Assembly: GCA_963924555.1 (NCBI GenBank)
Contig: OZ004591.1
Span: 2,170,001-2,234,000, forward strand
Reading direction: 5' to 3'
From: Crambe crambe
Lineage: Eukaryota > Porifera > Demospongiae > Poecilosclerida > Crambeidae
DNA length: 64,000 bases
Shown: piece after piece, positions 44,301 through 54,597 of the stretch
Position numbering within the stretch: the stretch's first letter is position 1
Layout of the letters: the number at the start of each line of letters is the position of its first letter
Notes under the pieces: model-generated
The model's database searches: none
What the model was told of the DNA's origin: nothing
The model's input: the letters and a program-made list of their open reading frames with translations, nothing else
Program-made: the position numbers and the translations under genes

Positions 44301-46846
44301 GTAACCACCACAAATATGAGCACAAGGAATTTTTATCATGACTTACTGTCATCTTCAGATACTGTTTGAGAAGTTTCCACGAGAGAGCCTATATGATGCA
44401 GTTGATCAGCAAGTCACTTTCACACAAAGTGAGATCACACTCAATATTCCAGTGACTGGTGTGGTTGTTAATAAGTGGACCATTAAACCTTTGACTGCAC
44501 CAGTGGTAAGTTTGTCTTCCATGCATTTTAGATCAAAGTTACAATTATCCTCTTTTTTAGATCACAAAAAATGATGTTGATGCATTCAATACTGGCAAGC
44601 AGTTATCATTTTGTGAGCTTAATGTGTATAAAAGCCCTGAAGATGTTGGGTCTCCTTTGAAGTATCATATTGATCTCCTTGGAGCCAAGAAACCTCATGA
44701 CTTCTTTGTTTTAAACTTTTCACCATCTGGTAAGCAATAATTTTAATCATAATCCTTTGAGTTCCTTAGCTTAAGATTCAGAGTTGAAATCTTGCTTTGT
44801 GTTTCAGATGCTTCAGCTGGTACAATGACTCAGGATACTTTCTCTTTGAAGACTTCTGTGAATGGTGTGTATTCTCTATCACAATATCAATCAATTATAA
44901 CGTTTCCTGTTTTATAACAGATTACCTTCGAGGAATGGATGTGATTGGGTCAACCTCCTTCATTTACAGAGGAGAAGCTTTCAGCTTCACCTGGAAGGAC
45001 CATGGCTTCAAGCTACACTTACCTGAGAATGCCTTACCTCCCGATATTTCTGAGTGCTTTATTAAAGTCAGGGCAGCTCTTTCTGGCCAGTTCCAGTTTC
45101 CCGATGGTGCTAAGTTGGTGAGTGGAATCTACTCCATTCACAGCTCTCACTCCTTCACTCGGTCAGTGACTGTGGAAATCGAGCACTTCAGCACCACTGA
45201 CACTCCAGAAGAAGCTGAAGAGCTAACTTTTGTCGTCAGCACTGGAGACCAACTGCCCTCTCAATTCCGTCCACTTAAGGATGGGATTTTCCCTGTTCAC
45301 AGTCGATATGGAGCCATTGAAATGAAACATTTCTGCAAGTATGGAGCTATAAGAACGAGAAAAGAGAAGAGGTCTGCTGATCGCAAGTCTCGCAATTTGT
45401 ATAAAGGTTGCTTACTGTATGATGCAACGAATCCTAGCAACAGTTGGGAAGTGTTATTCTCCATCATACCTAATTCAGAGTTACACTATGAAGTAAGACA
45501 TGCAATTGATACTTGACTAAGATAGCATTTGATGTTTTAATTACAGAGTCTCTTGAGGAGGTATCCCAAGGACACAGTGGTTGAACAACCTGTCATATTC
45601 AAGGAAGAGGAAATTCAACTGAGTATTCCCGAAATTGGTCTTAACTTAGATGGAGATTGGATAATTCAGCCATTAGTGGCACCTTTTGTAAGTGTTCGAT
45701 TTTTATAGGACATATTGATAGTAGCTAACTTTACAGCTTGGACACTTGAACTCAGTTTATTCTACTCCACAATTATTCAACAGATTCTCAAGTCTCATGT
45801 TGATGCATACAGAGTCCACAAGCAGTTCTCAGTCTGTCAGTTGAGAGTTCTCTACAGAGGTGGGGCATCCACTGGATCTGACCTCAGGCACAAGATTGAC
45901 CTTCTTGGTGCTGAAAGACCATTCACATACTTTGTACTTGTTATTTCTCCATTTGGTGGTAAGCAAGCAATACTTGATTCTCTGCATGACTGTTTTGAGT
46001 GTGCATATTATGTTACACTTATAATCTCTTTGCAGTGTCTCCTTCAGTGAAATCCCAACCATCACCTAGTGATGATCATGGGATTCCTCCTGCAACATCA
46101 TCTACTCATGTGAGTTCCTTCAACACCTCACGATGACATCTTACAGTTTATACATGTTAAACAGATGAAGGCCAGCACTAGTCCACAAGTTCCATCTCCT
46201 GAAAAGACAAGTGAGTGTTATGTTCCATGCAGTTATATCACTGAGTAATTAACTAGTTGATCTTGCTCACTGATATTTTCTTTTAACCCAGATCAGGAAG
46301 TCATACTTGCAACAGTCGATGATACCAACCTTGGTAAGTCATAGAGCTAGCTACATTGAGGAGTGTATTTGTCACCTAACCAGTTACATACAACAATTCT
46401 AAGTTGCTATTAGATATATATATATATATATATATTTTTCAATTGTAAGTTACTATTAACTAGCTAGCTACTGTGTTACTCTTCCAAGGTATTGATGATA
46501 TTGGAGATATCTTTGATGAAGTGGAAAAGTTGTCTCCAAAATGGAAATTGCTAACAACTAAGCTGCGTCTGAGAAATCATGTAGTTGAGAATATCCAAGA
46601 AAATTGCTCTGATGTCATGAGTCGCCTGGATGAAGCCCTGAAAGAGTGGCTGAAGTTGAACTACAATCACCAAAAATATGGAAGACCAAGCTGGCGGAGG
46701 TTAGCAGAGGCTGTACGGAGTCTTGATTATGGACTCTTTGAGGAGATAGCCAGGAATCATGCAGGTGAGATGGTACAGTTTCTCTGTGAGAATAGATTGT
46801 TTATCATTTCCTTTGATGTGCAGCTCAAGATATGTCACAGAGTTGA
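41316..46846 (+). CDS. Roc/COR-like GTPase with two ZU5-UPA modules and a Death domain
   Basis: A 2.1-kb exon (41,316-43,428; alternatively from the acceptor at 41,362) encodes a GTPase. It has P-loop GVPGSGKTS (residues about 40-48), a charged low-complexity insert (about 90-180), switch II FIDSGGQPKLLEMLP (about 210), the G4-like VVGTFKDQ (about 305) and a COR-like region with CPILWYLLEVELRKLGKKVI and PEVVIFQPDAM. Twelve exons follow, all in phase: 43,485-43,541; 43,726-44,300; 44,359-44,505; 44,561-44,729; 44,808-44,864; 44,921-45,492; 45,547-45,687; 45,784-45,958; 46,036-46,109; 46,165-46,210; 46,292-46,333; 46,489-46,764; with the end exon 46,824-46,846 (stop TGA). They encode ZU5-UPA twice and a Death domain. 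Introns are 45-180 nt. The protein is probably cytoplasmic, with a nucleotide switch feeding a death-fold signalling complex; that role is inferred from PIDD1, UNC5 and DAPK/ROCO proteins. TAA lies in frame just before the chosen ATG. Confidence 0.9.
43726..44729 (+). other. ZU5-UPA module 1 (three exons)
   Basis: The ZU5 exon (43,726-44,300) reads GMNVVGSTSFIYRGEAVSFT, then VNLHLPEDAF and SGQFQFPDGAEVVSGVYHI, the family pattern in which a hydrophobic strand precedes a conserved LxLPxxA turn. The next two exons (44,359-44,505 and 44,561-44,729) carry ITLNIPVTG ... WTIKPL and FCELNVYK ... HIDLLGAKKPHDFFVLNFSP, which I read as UPA-like. Confidence 0.75.
44921..45958 (+). other. ZU5-UPA module 2 (duplicate of module 1)
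   Basis: Exon for exon the same as module 1 with the same phases: ZU5 (44,921-45,492: GMDVIGSTSFIYRGEAFSFT, SGQFQFPDGAKLVSG), then 45,547-45,687 (IQLSIPEIG ... WIIQPL) and 45,784-45,958 (VCQLRVLY ... KIDLLGAERPFTYFVLVISP). The small linker exon before each (43,485-43,541 and 44,808-44,864, both ending in TSVN) is also duplicated. Proteins differ at perhaps 40% of sites, so the duplication is old. Confidence 0.85.
46414..46434. repeat. (TA)n in the intron before the Death exon
   Basis: About 21 bp of TA repeat. Confidence 0.9.
46489..46764 (+). other. Death domain exon
   Basis: A single exon encodes a six-helix death fold: DIFDEVEKLSPKWKLLTTKL, LRNHVVENIQENC, MSRLDEALKEWLKLN, GRPSWRRLAEAVRSL and LFEEIARNH. 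The W in helix 1, the (D/A)LxxWL segment in helix 4 and SWRxLAEAV in helix 5 are hallmarks. Only eight residues (AAQDMSQS with the split codon) follow on the next exon, so the Death domain is C-terminal as in PIDD1 and UNC5. Confidence 0.85.
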
Positions 46847-47691
46847 TATACACTCACTGAATTGAGGCCTGCTAAAACTAAATGAACAAACACTTTACAC
46901 TCACCATGCATAATACCAACACACTTTGTATCATCATGATGAAAGCACATTCCATAATGCATTTATTTATGATACTTTATAATATGCATTTATTATTCTT
47001 TTCTATTTTTTTTATAATAGCTGTATTTTCACCAACTTCTTTATGAAAATGTCTACTGGCTTGACTTATCTGTGTGATTGCTTGAAACTGCAAAATTGTC
47101 TTTACCATATCTGATCATAATTGCTATATAGTCTATGCATGTATATTTCAGAAGACTAAGCATAGCTAGGACTATTAATGTGTTGTGTTTGAACTGTGTG
47201 TGAGAACAGTACAATTATCGTCTCCCTACGTAACCCCAGCCTTTGGGAAGATTGTTGCAGCTAGCTATGGTTAAGTATAAACTATTTAGCAGGCCAGCTT
47301 TTAACTTGGTAAAGATCGTAAAATGGATATTGCAATCTTACTCACATACTGGTGTGGTTTTCATTATAACGTCCTTTACCTATTAGAAGCATGCGGTGAA
47401 GACCTGTTAGCAAAGAAATGCAGAAAAGATGACATCTTTATCAGTCCAGTGAAGATGGTAAGTTTGCCGACAGTCCGCGTGTCTCTTTGTGGATTAGATC
47501 ATAGATATAGATCGACTAGGCTGGCTCTGCAGGAGGCTGAAGATCTGTAGTTAGTAAGGTGGTGTTGTGCTAGTTCCTGAGGTCGATGAATAGGGGAAAG
47601 TTTGGACATTCTTTCTTTCCCTGTTTTGTATTTTTGTGATCATTTCTAAGTTTCAATCATTAAAATGATATTTCAATATCTAAATTAGTTT
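46847..47691. other. Intergenic DNA after the Death-domain gene
   Basis: AT-rich 3' flank; no gene recognised. The block from 47,557 on begins the relic unit (compare 893-1,010), so the non-repeated island ends at about 47,550. An open stretch at 47,323-47,550 shares its GTGGTTTTCATTATAACG start context with 27,050 but has no recognisable protein. Confidence 0.5.
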
Positions 47692-47800
47692 GCAGAACAA
47701 ATGCGAGTCCATATGGAATGTGAAATGATGTTGAAGAAGGATGCCATGATGGAGATTAATCCCATGGTAGAGACACTGGACACCTCATGGAAGAAAAGAG
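47692..47800 (+). pseudogene. SUCLA2-type exon relic (EINPMVE)
   Basis: GCAGAACAAATG start and KKDAMMEINPMVETLDTSWK core with one codon lost; donor AAAAGAG-GTTAG. It belongs to an extra relic unit placed before the start of the copy-B match, showing that relic units are themselves tandemly multiplied. Confidence 0.65.
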
Positions 47801-48675
47801 GTTAGTAAGAAAAAGTTATGTAGGATGAGAGAAGAGAAGGAAGAAGGGTATGAGAGTAGGAAAGATGCGACTGTGTAACTATGGAGAGGGTGAAGAGGGA
47901 GGAGGGTGGGATGTGTGTGTGCAGATGAGAGTGAGGGAAAGAGGAGTGTGTGGGATGCATGATGTGAGGTGTGCGGAAAGAAAAGAATTTTGTGACCAAA
48001 AAATGTATAGCTGTGGATAGGCTTGATTCTATTATGCTGGCATAAATGTGGCATAAGAGGTACTTCCTAGCATCAGGCTTAATGAGGTGAATATTAGGAC
48101 ATGACTGGCGAGGTCAAGGAAGCAAGCATGTAATGTATGCCTCCATTAAACACTTACTTCAGGTGTATAAAGAGAAAATCCAAATCTACATAATTATGAA
48201 CAGTAAAATTTAAAATTTCCCACCCCACCTTAGAAAGTGTTCTAAATGGAGCCCTGAATGGGATTCCCTCTTTTGTTCTTTTTCAACCACTTTTAGTCTG
48301 GTGTATGTATAGGGTGATTTGTGGAAGTGCCTGGGGCTGGCTGCGCCAGACTAAGTGGCTCATGAGACTAGGATTAGAAATAGAGTAACAATGGTGGCGT
48401 ATCTATTCTCCCAGTCATGTGACTGATCATGTAACTCATGCCCACTGCTGGACTGGGCTTTATTTGGAAGTCTGATTTTACCTACCTATTTTATGTATCT
48501 TGCTGGTACAGTGTACCTATCTATGGTGTAACTTTGGTTATCCCCACACCTCCTTTATCCAGAACCTATATGTGACGATAGTTCCAGGTCTTTTCAATTA
48601 GCCATATCTTAAACATGCCGATGAAATGACTTGAAATTTCTGTCATGTGTTCGATGTATTATTTCACCCTCAAGG

Positions 48676-48846
48676 TGACTAGTTACGAGTCCTGGAGAGC
48701 TGAAGTGGGTCTTTCTCTGAGGGATTGGTCTCAGGAAGATGATCGTGTCAATATTCCAGGGTCACATTACAGTCCCCATGGTGATATTTATATAGAAGAG
48801 GACACTCCATCAGAGATGTGCAAGGAAGGAGTGGACATAGTAAATG
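48676..48846 (+). pseudogene. SUCLA2-type exon relic, open fusion (LRDWSQEDD + SPHGDIYIE)
   Basis: One open frame reads SYESWRAEVGLSLRDWSQED and continues through NIPGSHYSPHGDIYIEED to KEGVDIVNG, with a GTGAGT donor at 48,847. The first half matches the DLQDWTQEDER segment and the second half an earlier exon of the ligase; the residual ATTCCAG between them is the old acceptor. The in-frame joining is accidental or selected; it is intact here and frameshifted in copy A. Confidence 0.7.
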
Positions 48847-48918
48847 GTGAGTGATTTATCATCGTAGGCACACAGTGAACATGTCAATGGATAGACACTG
48901 AAGGTCGATTCATACCGT

Positions 48919-49670
48919 ACAGTGTTTCCTCTAGGGTCAAATTCAATCAGGGTGACAAAGCCGATCGGCTGCATAGCAGCCGCAGGGGGAGGGTGCAGGA
49001 GGGGGCACAGCGCGGAAGCAAAAATAGAAATGAATCTTTTGTTGTCTCAATTAGCTCATTTGAACAAGTTAGAAAATGTAACAATTATAACTGTAGGCCT
49101 AAAAAAAGCTAGTGGTTGTTGCTCTAAGATTCATTTGGCCTACTTGAATCATTAGGAACCAGAAAGCTGATGCTCACGAACCTTGTCTCTGCGAAATAAT
49201 TTGCAGGGGATCTCAATCCAAGACATCTTCTTGGTCACTTGATTATACTTACGACAGAGACTACAAAACATTGATGGACCATTTTTCTCATCATTTTCAT
49301 AGAGTAACCATGGAAATTCATTTAGCCAGGCTGGATCAAATCCACTTTCCCTGTGCTTACCCTTTTTTGTCTGCAGTGGTGGACCAGAATCTGGGTCAGA
49401 ACTGATATCTGAACTAGTAGTAGGCCTACTAGTGCTAGAAAAGAACTCTTATTTTCTTTCTCTTGGCCATTGATAGTTATGGGCCACATGGACAGTTTGC
49501 TTAGTGTTAAGTGATTGTGGTATGTAACTTTATGTATGTGGTTAAGTGGCATCTACTGGCCTACTGCTGTGCTAATTAGCCAGACTACAAACCACAGTGA
49601 CTAATTCCTGGAACTACTATTGCCAAACAGGGCAGGCCACCCTGATTGAGCTATACTAGCGGAAACACTG
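48919..49670. mobile_element. 752-bp hAT-type MITE unique to copy B
   Basis: The left end CAGTGTTTCCTCTAG and, inverted at the right, CAGTGTTTCCGCTAG are followed inside by CAATCAGGGTG in both. CAGTGTTTCC is a common hAT terminus. Copy A lacks it at the equivalent place (about 625). No clean 8-bp target duplication is visible. A GC-rich block (48,965-49,015) follows the left end. No transposase. Confidence 0.75.
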
Positions 49671-50048
49671 CCCTATACAGTATGGCTGGATATTTCCAAG
49701 GATTAAAAGTTTTATTATTTGGTTTGATTTCTTATTCATCATAAAATCATCAGTTATGGATGAGCACTTTCCTTTAATTATGGCCATACTTCTTGTAGTG
49801 TTCCGGCCATTGTTGGTTTGGTATCTCCTACCTACTCTGTTTATCTACTGATCGAGCAATGAGTATGCCCACTGCTGGACTGGGCTTTATTTGGAAGTCT
49901 GATTTTATGTAAGTATGTGCTTCTGGAGTCATCTTTCGTAAGGTTGTGTTGTGTTAGTTCCTGATGTTACTCTCTTTTTCCTGTTTGTGTTTTTGTGATC
50001 ACAACATCCGTTTCAGTCATGAAGTGGCAAAAAATGATTCTAAATTAG

Positions 50049-50164
50049 TGTGCAGAGCAAATGCCAAGTCTGTATGAAATATGAAATGATACTGAAGAAG
50101 GATGCCATGATGATGGAGATTAATCCCATGGTAGAGACACTGGACACCTCATGGAAGAAAAGAG
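50049..50164 (+). pseudogene. SUCLA2-type exon relic (EINPMVE)
   Basis: Counterpart of 1,008-1,122 with the same splice borders and KKDAMMMEINPMVETLD core. Confidence 0.7.
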
Positions 50165-51313
50165 GTACATACGAGGAAATTGCAGTAAACATTGCTAAAC
50201 TCGTAAGGAAAGAGTTATGAAGGATGAGAGGGTGAGAGAGGGGAAGAAAGAAGGGTATGGGAGTGGGAAAGAGGTGACTGTGTAACTATGGAGAGGGTGA
50301 AGAGGGAAGAGGGTTGGAATAGAAGTGGGATGTGGATATGCAGATGAGATAGGATAAGAGAGGAGAAAAGATCCCCTATGGCTATCTCTAAAAGTGACAA
50401 TGCATAGACACTTACTCCTATCCCCTGCAGGAAATTTTTACTTGGAACGTACATAATAATGAATCCTCCACCCCCTTATTGTCTAGAGCCCCGATTTTTC
50501 CCATCCTTAGAAAGTGTTCTAAATGGAGCCCTGAATGGGATTCCGCACTTTTAGTCTGGTGTATGTATCTTGCTTGTATGTGTGGATCAGTTCCATGTAT
50601 ATGATGTGTTCAGCATTGGACAAATGCTCTTATTAGAATATCTGAACCCCATTTCTCTCTTGCTTGACCACTGTGTTCCATGGAGCCTGTTCTTTCACAT
50701 ACGTAGTCTTGTGTGAAATCCCATGGTAACATATCTTCTTATGAATCCAGTTTTATCATACAGGTCTACCAGTACCCTATTGAGAAGCTTTCCAGACATT
50801 ATCGTGTTTTCGTTCATCTCCCTCTTTCGGTCAATGGCACATTCTTCAGCTTTGTGGTCATGAATCTGTGCCTGGAAGGCCAGCTGTAAGTTAGCTGTTT
50901 TTGCATCATTCATAGTGTCTCTGTAGACATCATAATTGAGATGACTACATTTCAGCCCAAGCAAATACCAAAAAGATCTGAACATGCAATTAACCTCAGT
51001 AGTTCATGATAAGGAGAAAGAAATAGACTTGCTCAGTAAGCAAGAGAAAACTTTGACTGCTAAGCAGCAGAATGTTGTTAGGTACAAGGTGGCTGTTGGG
51101 TTACACTGATGTGGTATCACCCTGTTGTGAAACCAGTTTCTCAGTGCAAGCTCTGCCACTGGAGTACTGTAGTCAAGTGTGCAATGGTGCCAGTGGAAAG
51201 ACTGTTATCAGGGAGTGCGTAATCTTTTTAAGAATGTGTGTGATAGGGTTATACTCTCAACACTCTATTCTAGTCTAGTCTCCTGAAATGCAATCTCCTC
51301 TGAACTCCTGTAG

Positions 51314-51470
51314 GGTGACTGTGTGGACCTGGTGGTGTACTACATACGTGCACTTGATGTTGTCATTATCCCAGGGTCACGTGCCAGTCCCCATGGTGAT
51401 ATTTTTATAGAAAAGAATGTTAGAGACGCTCCCTCAGAGATCTACAAGGAAGGAGTGGACATAGTAAATG
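51314..51470 (+). pseudogene. SUCLA2-type exon relic, open (VVYYIRAL...SPHGDIFIE)
   Basis: Counterpart of 2,277-2,433. All 53 codons are open between a CTGTAG acceptor and GTGAGTG donor. Differences from copy A include Y to C, H to R (twice) and I to V; none interrupts the frame. Confidence 0.75.
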
Positions 51471-52290
51471 GTGAGTGATTTTGTGGAGATGGTTGGCACA
51501 CAGTGAGCATGTCAATGGACAGACACTGAAGGTCCATTCATACTGTACGCAGTAGGGCTGGATATCTAATATCCAAGGATTGAAACTTGCTTATTCATGT
51601 GCATAGATTATGGAATGAGCTGTACTTCCTATAAATGACTGTAGTGCTCCTTGTGTAGACAATCACTAATATATTTGGTATCCTTACTGAGCAATGAGCA
51701 TGCCCACTGCTGGACTGGGCTTTATTTGGAAGTCTGATTTAACCTATATCTTGCTGCTCTGTGCTTTCTGAAATCGTATCAGTGTGCTGGGTCTATATTG
51801 AAAGTGATACTTGTATGGTAAGGTGTGGCAGTTCATGCAAGTGTATATGCCACTGTACACTGACTCAGTTTGGTGGTCATGTTCATGCTTGCTCACTGGA
51901 CATTCACATCCACACAAACAAATCAAGGCATAGTCACTGGATTGTCAGGTTTATTCCAAGGAATTTACGTTTCAATGATACATCATAAGTCAATGCTAAC
52001 ACTTATGAACCAGAAAATGTGCCCCAGGGGTGAGGGAGATATTAGGGGAGATATTTGTACAAGTAGTAAATGGATATTCTACAGATTCAGTCCCTGATCA
52101 ATTTTAATCAGCTTAATAAATTAGTCACATCTCCAAATATGTTGATAAAATAATTATTACTTCAAACTCCTTTCACATGTTGTATGTATAATGGTTGGAC
52201 TATCTCCTCACCAATTTCCAGTCTCAAGGCTACTAGTAATCATGAGTTAAAGTGGTCATATTTGATTCCTGTCATATTTATTGTCTTTCA

Positions 52291-52366
52291 GGTTGTAGAA
52301 CAATCCCGAGTCTGTATGAAATGGAGAAGTATGCCATGATGATGGAGATTAATCCCATGAAAAGAG
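52291..52366 (+). pseudogene. SUCLA2-type exon relic (EINPM), truncated
   Basis: Counterpart of 3,210; MMEINPMKRG followed by a GTACGC donor. Confidence 0.55.
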
Positions 52367-52474
52367 GTACGCATGTAGCTAACATGACATCACATGTACT
52401 TGGACAACTGATGGGAACAAGATAAGAGGTGTGGCAGGGGGTGGGGATGATGTCATGTGATAGGTACATGTATA

Positions 52475-52618
52475 CAGTGGAATCCAGTTACCCTTGGGAC
52501 TGAACAAAATGGTTGCTCTACAGAGGTGGTCCTTTTACACTGTATGTCTGTCTTTGAGACTATTCATTTGGACATCAAATACTAACTCATGAGTGACCTG
52601 CTAAGTTGGGTTCCACTG
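52475..52618. mobile_element. Pogo/Tigger-type MITE, copy B
   Basis: Orthologue of the element at 3,381 with TA on both sides and the same CAGTGGAATCCAG / GGGTTCCACTG ends. Confidence 0.75.
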
Positions 52619-52904
52619 TACTGAGGGTTTTTACTACATGAATTACAACTTTTGCAAGCTTAATCATTGGCACATTTAATCACATGCAAAATGCTCCCCA
52701 CACTCCTCCCCCTTCATTGTTCAGAGTCCTGATTTTGCCCCCTCCTTAGAAACATCTCTCCATACGTACATCCCTGATTATGTTTGTCTTCATGATTGCA
52801 GTGGTGTTCTTTTCTCCGATGGACTGGTCTCATGAAGATTCACACTGGCATCAGGTACATCATAGGCTGTCTTTGTGAGCATTTCTTTATCGTACATATA
52901 AAAT

Positions 52905-52965
52905 TACATACATACATACACACATACATACATACATACATACATACATACATACATACATACAC
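52905..52965. repeat. (CATA)n microsatellite
   Basis: About 60 bp, against about 158 bp in copy A (3,821-3,978); the CATG run is missing. Confidence 0.9.
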
Positions 52966-53619
52966 TGTACAATGGAACCTCTCACACTTTTCTCCTTGTC
53001 CCATTACAATGCACATCTCTATATATGTCGCTGTGTGTCCACCCTTAAGTAAGGACACCTCTCTAATCTGTATGCTCCCAAAGGTGTCTACATTGAGAAT
53101 GTGATGCAAGTGTGTTATGTAGCATTAGGCCCACCAGGCACATGTCCATGTGGTCATGATTCAGTGACCCTTTACCATATATGCCATTTCTGGCTAGCTG
53201 CCCAATGAGTATTAACCTAACACTGGAAGATAATGTAAACCTCTGAAGTCCTAACCCTCAGCAAACAGCTTAGTATCAATAAAATTGTGTATCAGATACG
53301 TAATATGGAGCAGATCACCAGCAGGAGGTAGTCAGCCTAAAGCCTTATAGATGGAGTAGTAGGTAATGGTTGGCATCACAGTGTGCATTGTATGGAGTGT
53401 TATGGTGTTGGAAATCTTGTCCTTCTTTCTGGAATAAAACCTTTTCCAAAATTGGCTAATGTAACAGATACACTGAGGGTTAATGAGTCTGGACATTGTC
53501 TGTTGCACTGACTATCACAAGGTGCTATATCACTGCCCATAACTTAAGTTGACTGCACAAGCTTCAGCTTTCACATAGAAACATGTAACTGCACTGTTAC
53601 TCCTTGTGAACTAACAATA

Positions 53620-53785
53620 CAGTGGAACCTGACTTAGTGTCCACACAGAGTCAACAAGTCATCTACGTTCACCTCATACCGGTCAAGATGAAAAGTCCAA
53701 CCTAATATAAATCTGGTGACTTTGTAAAGGGACACCTCTGTATAGCAACCACTTTATTGAGTCCCATTATAGCCAGGTTCTGCTC
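53620..53785. mobile_element. Pogo/Tigger-type MITE
   Basis: Starts CAGTGGAACCTGACTTAG after TA (53,618-53,619) and ends CCAGGTTCTGCTC before TA. Its right end recurs in copy A at 4,385-4,415, just before the retroelement fragment, so the element was present before the copies diverged. Confidence 0.65.
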
Positions 53786-53840
53786 TATGTGAAATTATAT
53801 GTGTACATAAAATGCTTATCTATTTCTACACTTCCAACAG

Positions 53841-53926
53841 GTCAATGCTGTATTTATTAGGGGAAGGGATCATTGCAGCTGCTCAGGAGAGGAACCTCAG
53901 AATACCCATAGTAGTCGGACTCCAAG
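53841..53926 (+). pseudogene. SUCLA2-type exon relic (IPIVVGLQG)
   Basis: After a CAACAG acceptor the frame reads GEGIIAAAQERNLRIPIVVG then LQ with a GTAAGG donor in the glycine codon. It matches [24 protein letters not shown] of succinyl-CoA ligase beta well, and is the most C-terminal ligase piece seen. Copy A has lost it at the retroelement-associated rearrangement. Confidence 0.75.
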
Positions 53927-54590
53927 GTAAGGAAATCACTCTACCAGTCACGAAAGTTCCCCTCTGCATGCTTATGATAAGAAATTGATATTGACCGAAC
54001 TCTAACATTTAACTGGACATTATCATCAGTGTGCATTTGACTTACTCTTGACAAGCCCTTTTGTCCTGATGAACAAATAATGACCAGGCATATGCCAATA
54101 TTGGCCAGAAAGTGTCAGGTGTCAGGCTGTTATCATAAGCTGTGCTCTGAAGTATCCTGTGTGTATCACTTGAGGAGTTTGTACGTATTCCTCAATCCCT
54201 TACTAGACATGTTCATAACACTATGCCAGCTGTAATGCTGGTCTCTTGATCCAACTGAACCCCTTGATCCCCACCAAAATTTACAAGCGGTTATCCCCAC
54301 CAGATAGGTATGTAGTCCTACTCAGAAGAATTCCTGGAAGTCTACTTGTCCCCATTGTAATCCTGCCCTCATATGATCATCTCCTTTTGAATCTTCTCCT
54401 TACCAGATACGGAATCCCTTCTCCACATCGTTTGACATTGTTTTTGTTGACTACAAAATTCATTAAATGTCCCTCACCAATATCCCCACTAATCCAGCAC
54501 CATGTGAAAGCAGAATTGGTTAAAGAGACCTGAATAAGGCATCAGGCTCACCCCACAATGCACTGCATTCGTCTAGTTATTTTGAGGATT

Positions 54591-54597
54591 GTGCAAC
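54591..54597. other. Unoccupied target site of the 3.97-kb transposon
   Basis: The single GTGCAAC here corresponds to the two ATGCAAC copies that bracket 9,636-13,600. The left flank (GTCTAGTTATTTTGAGGATT) and right flank (ACACAGTGGTTAAGTC) are both shared with copy A. Confidence 0.9.
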
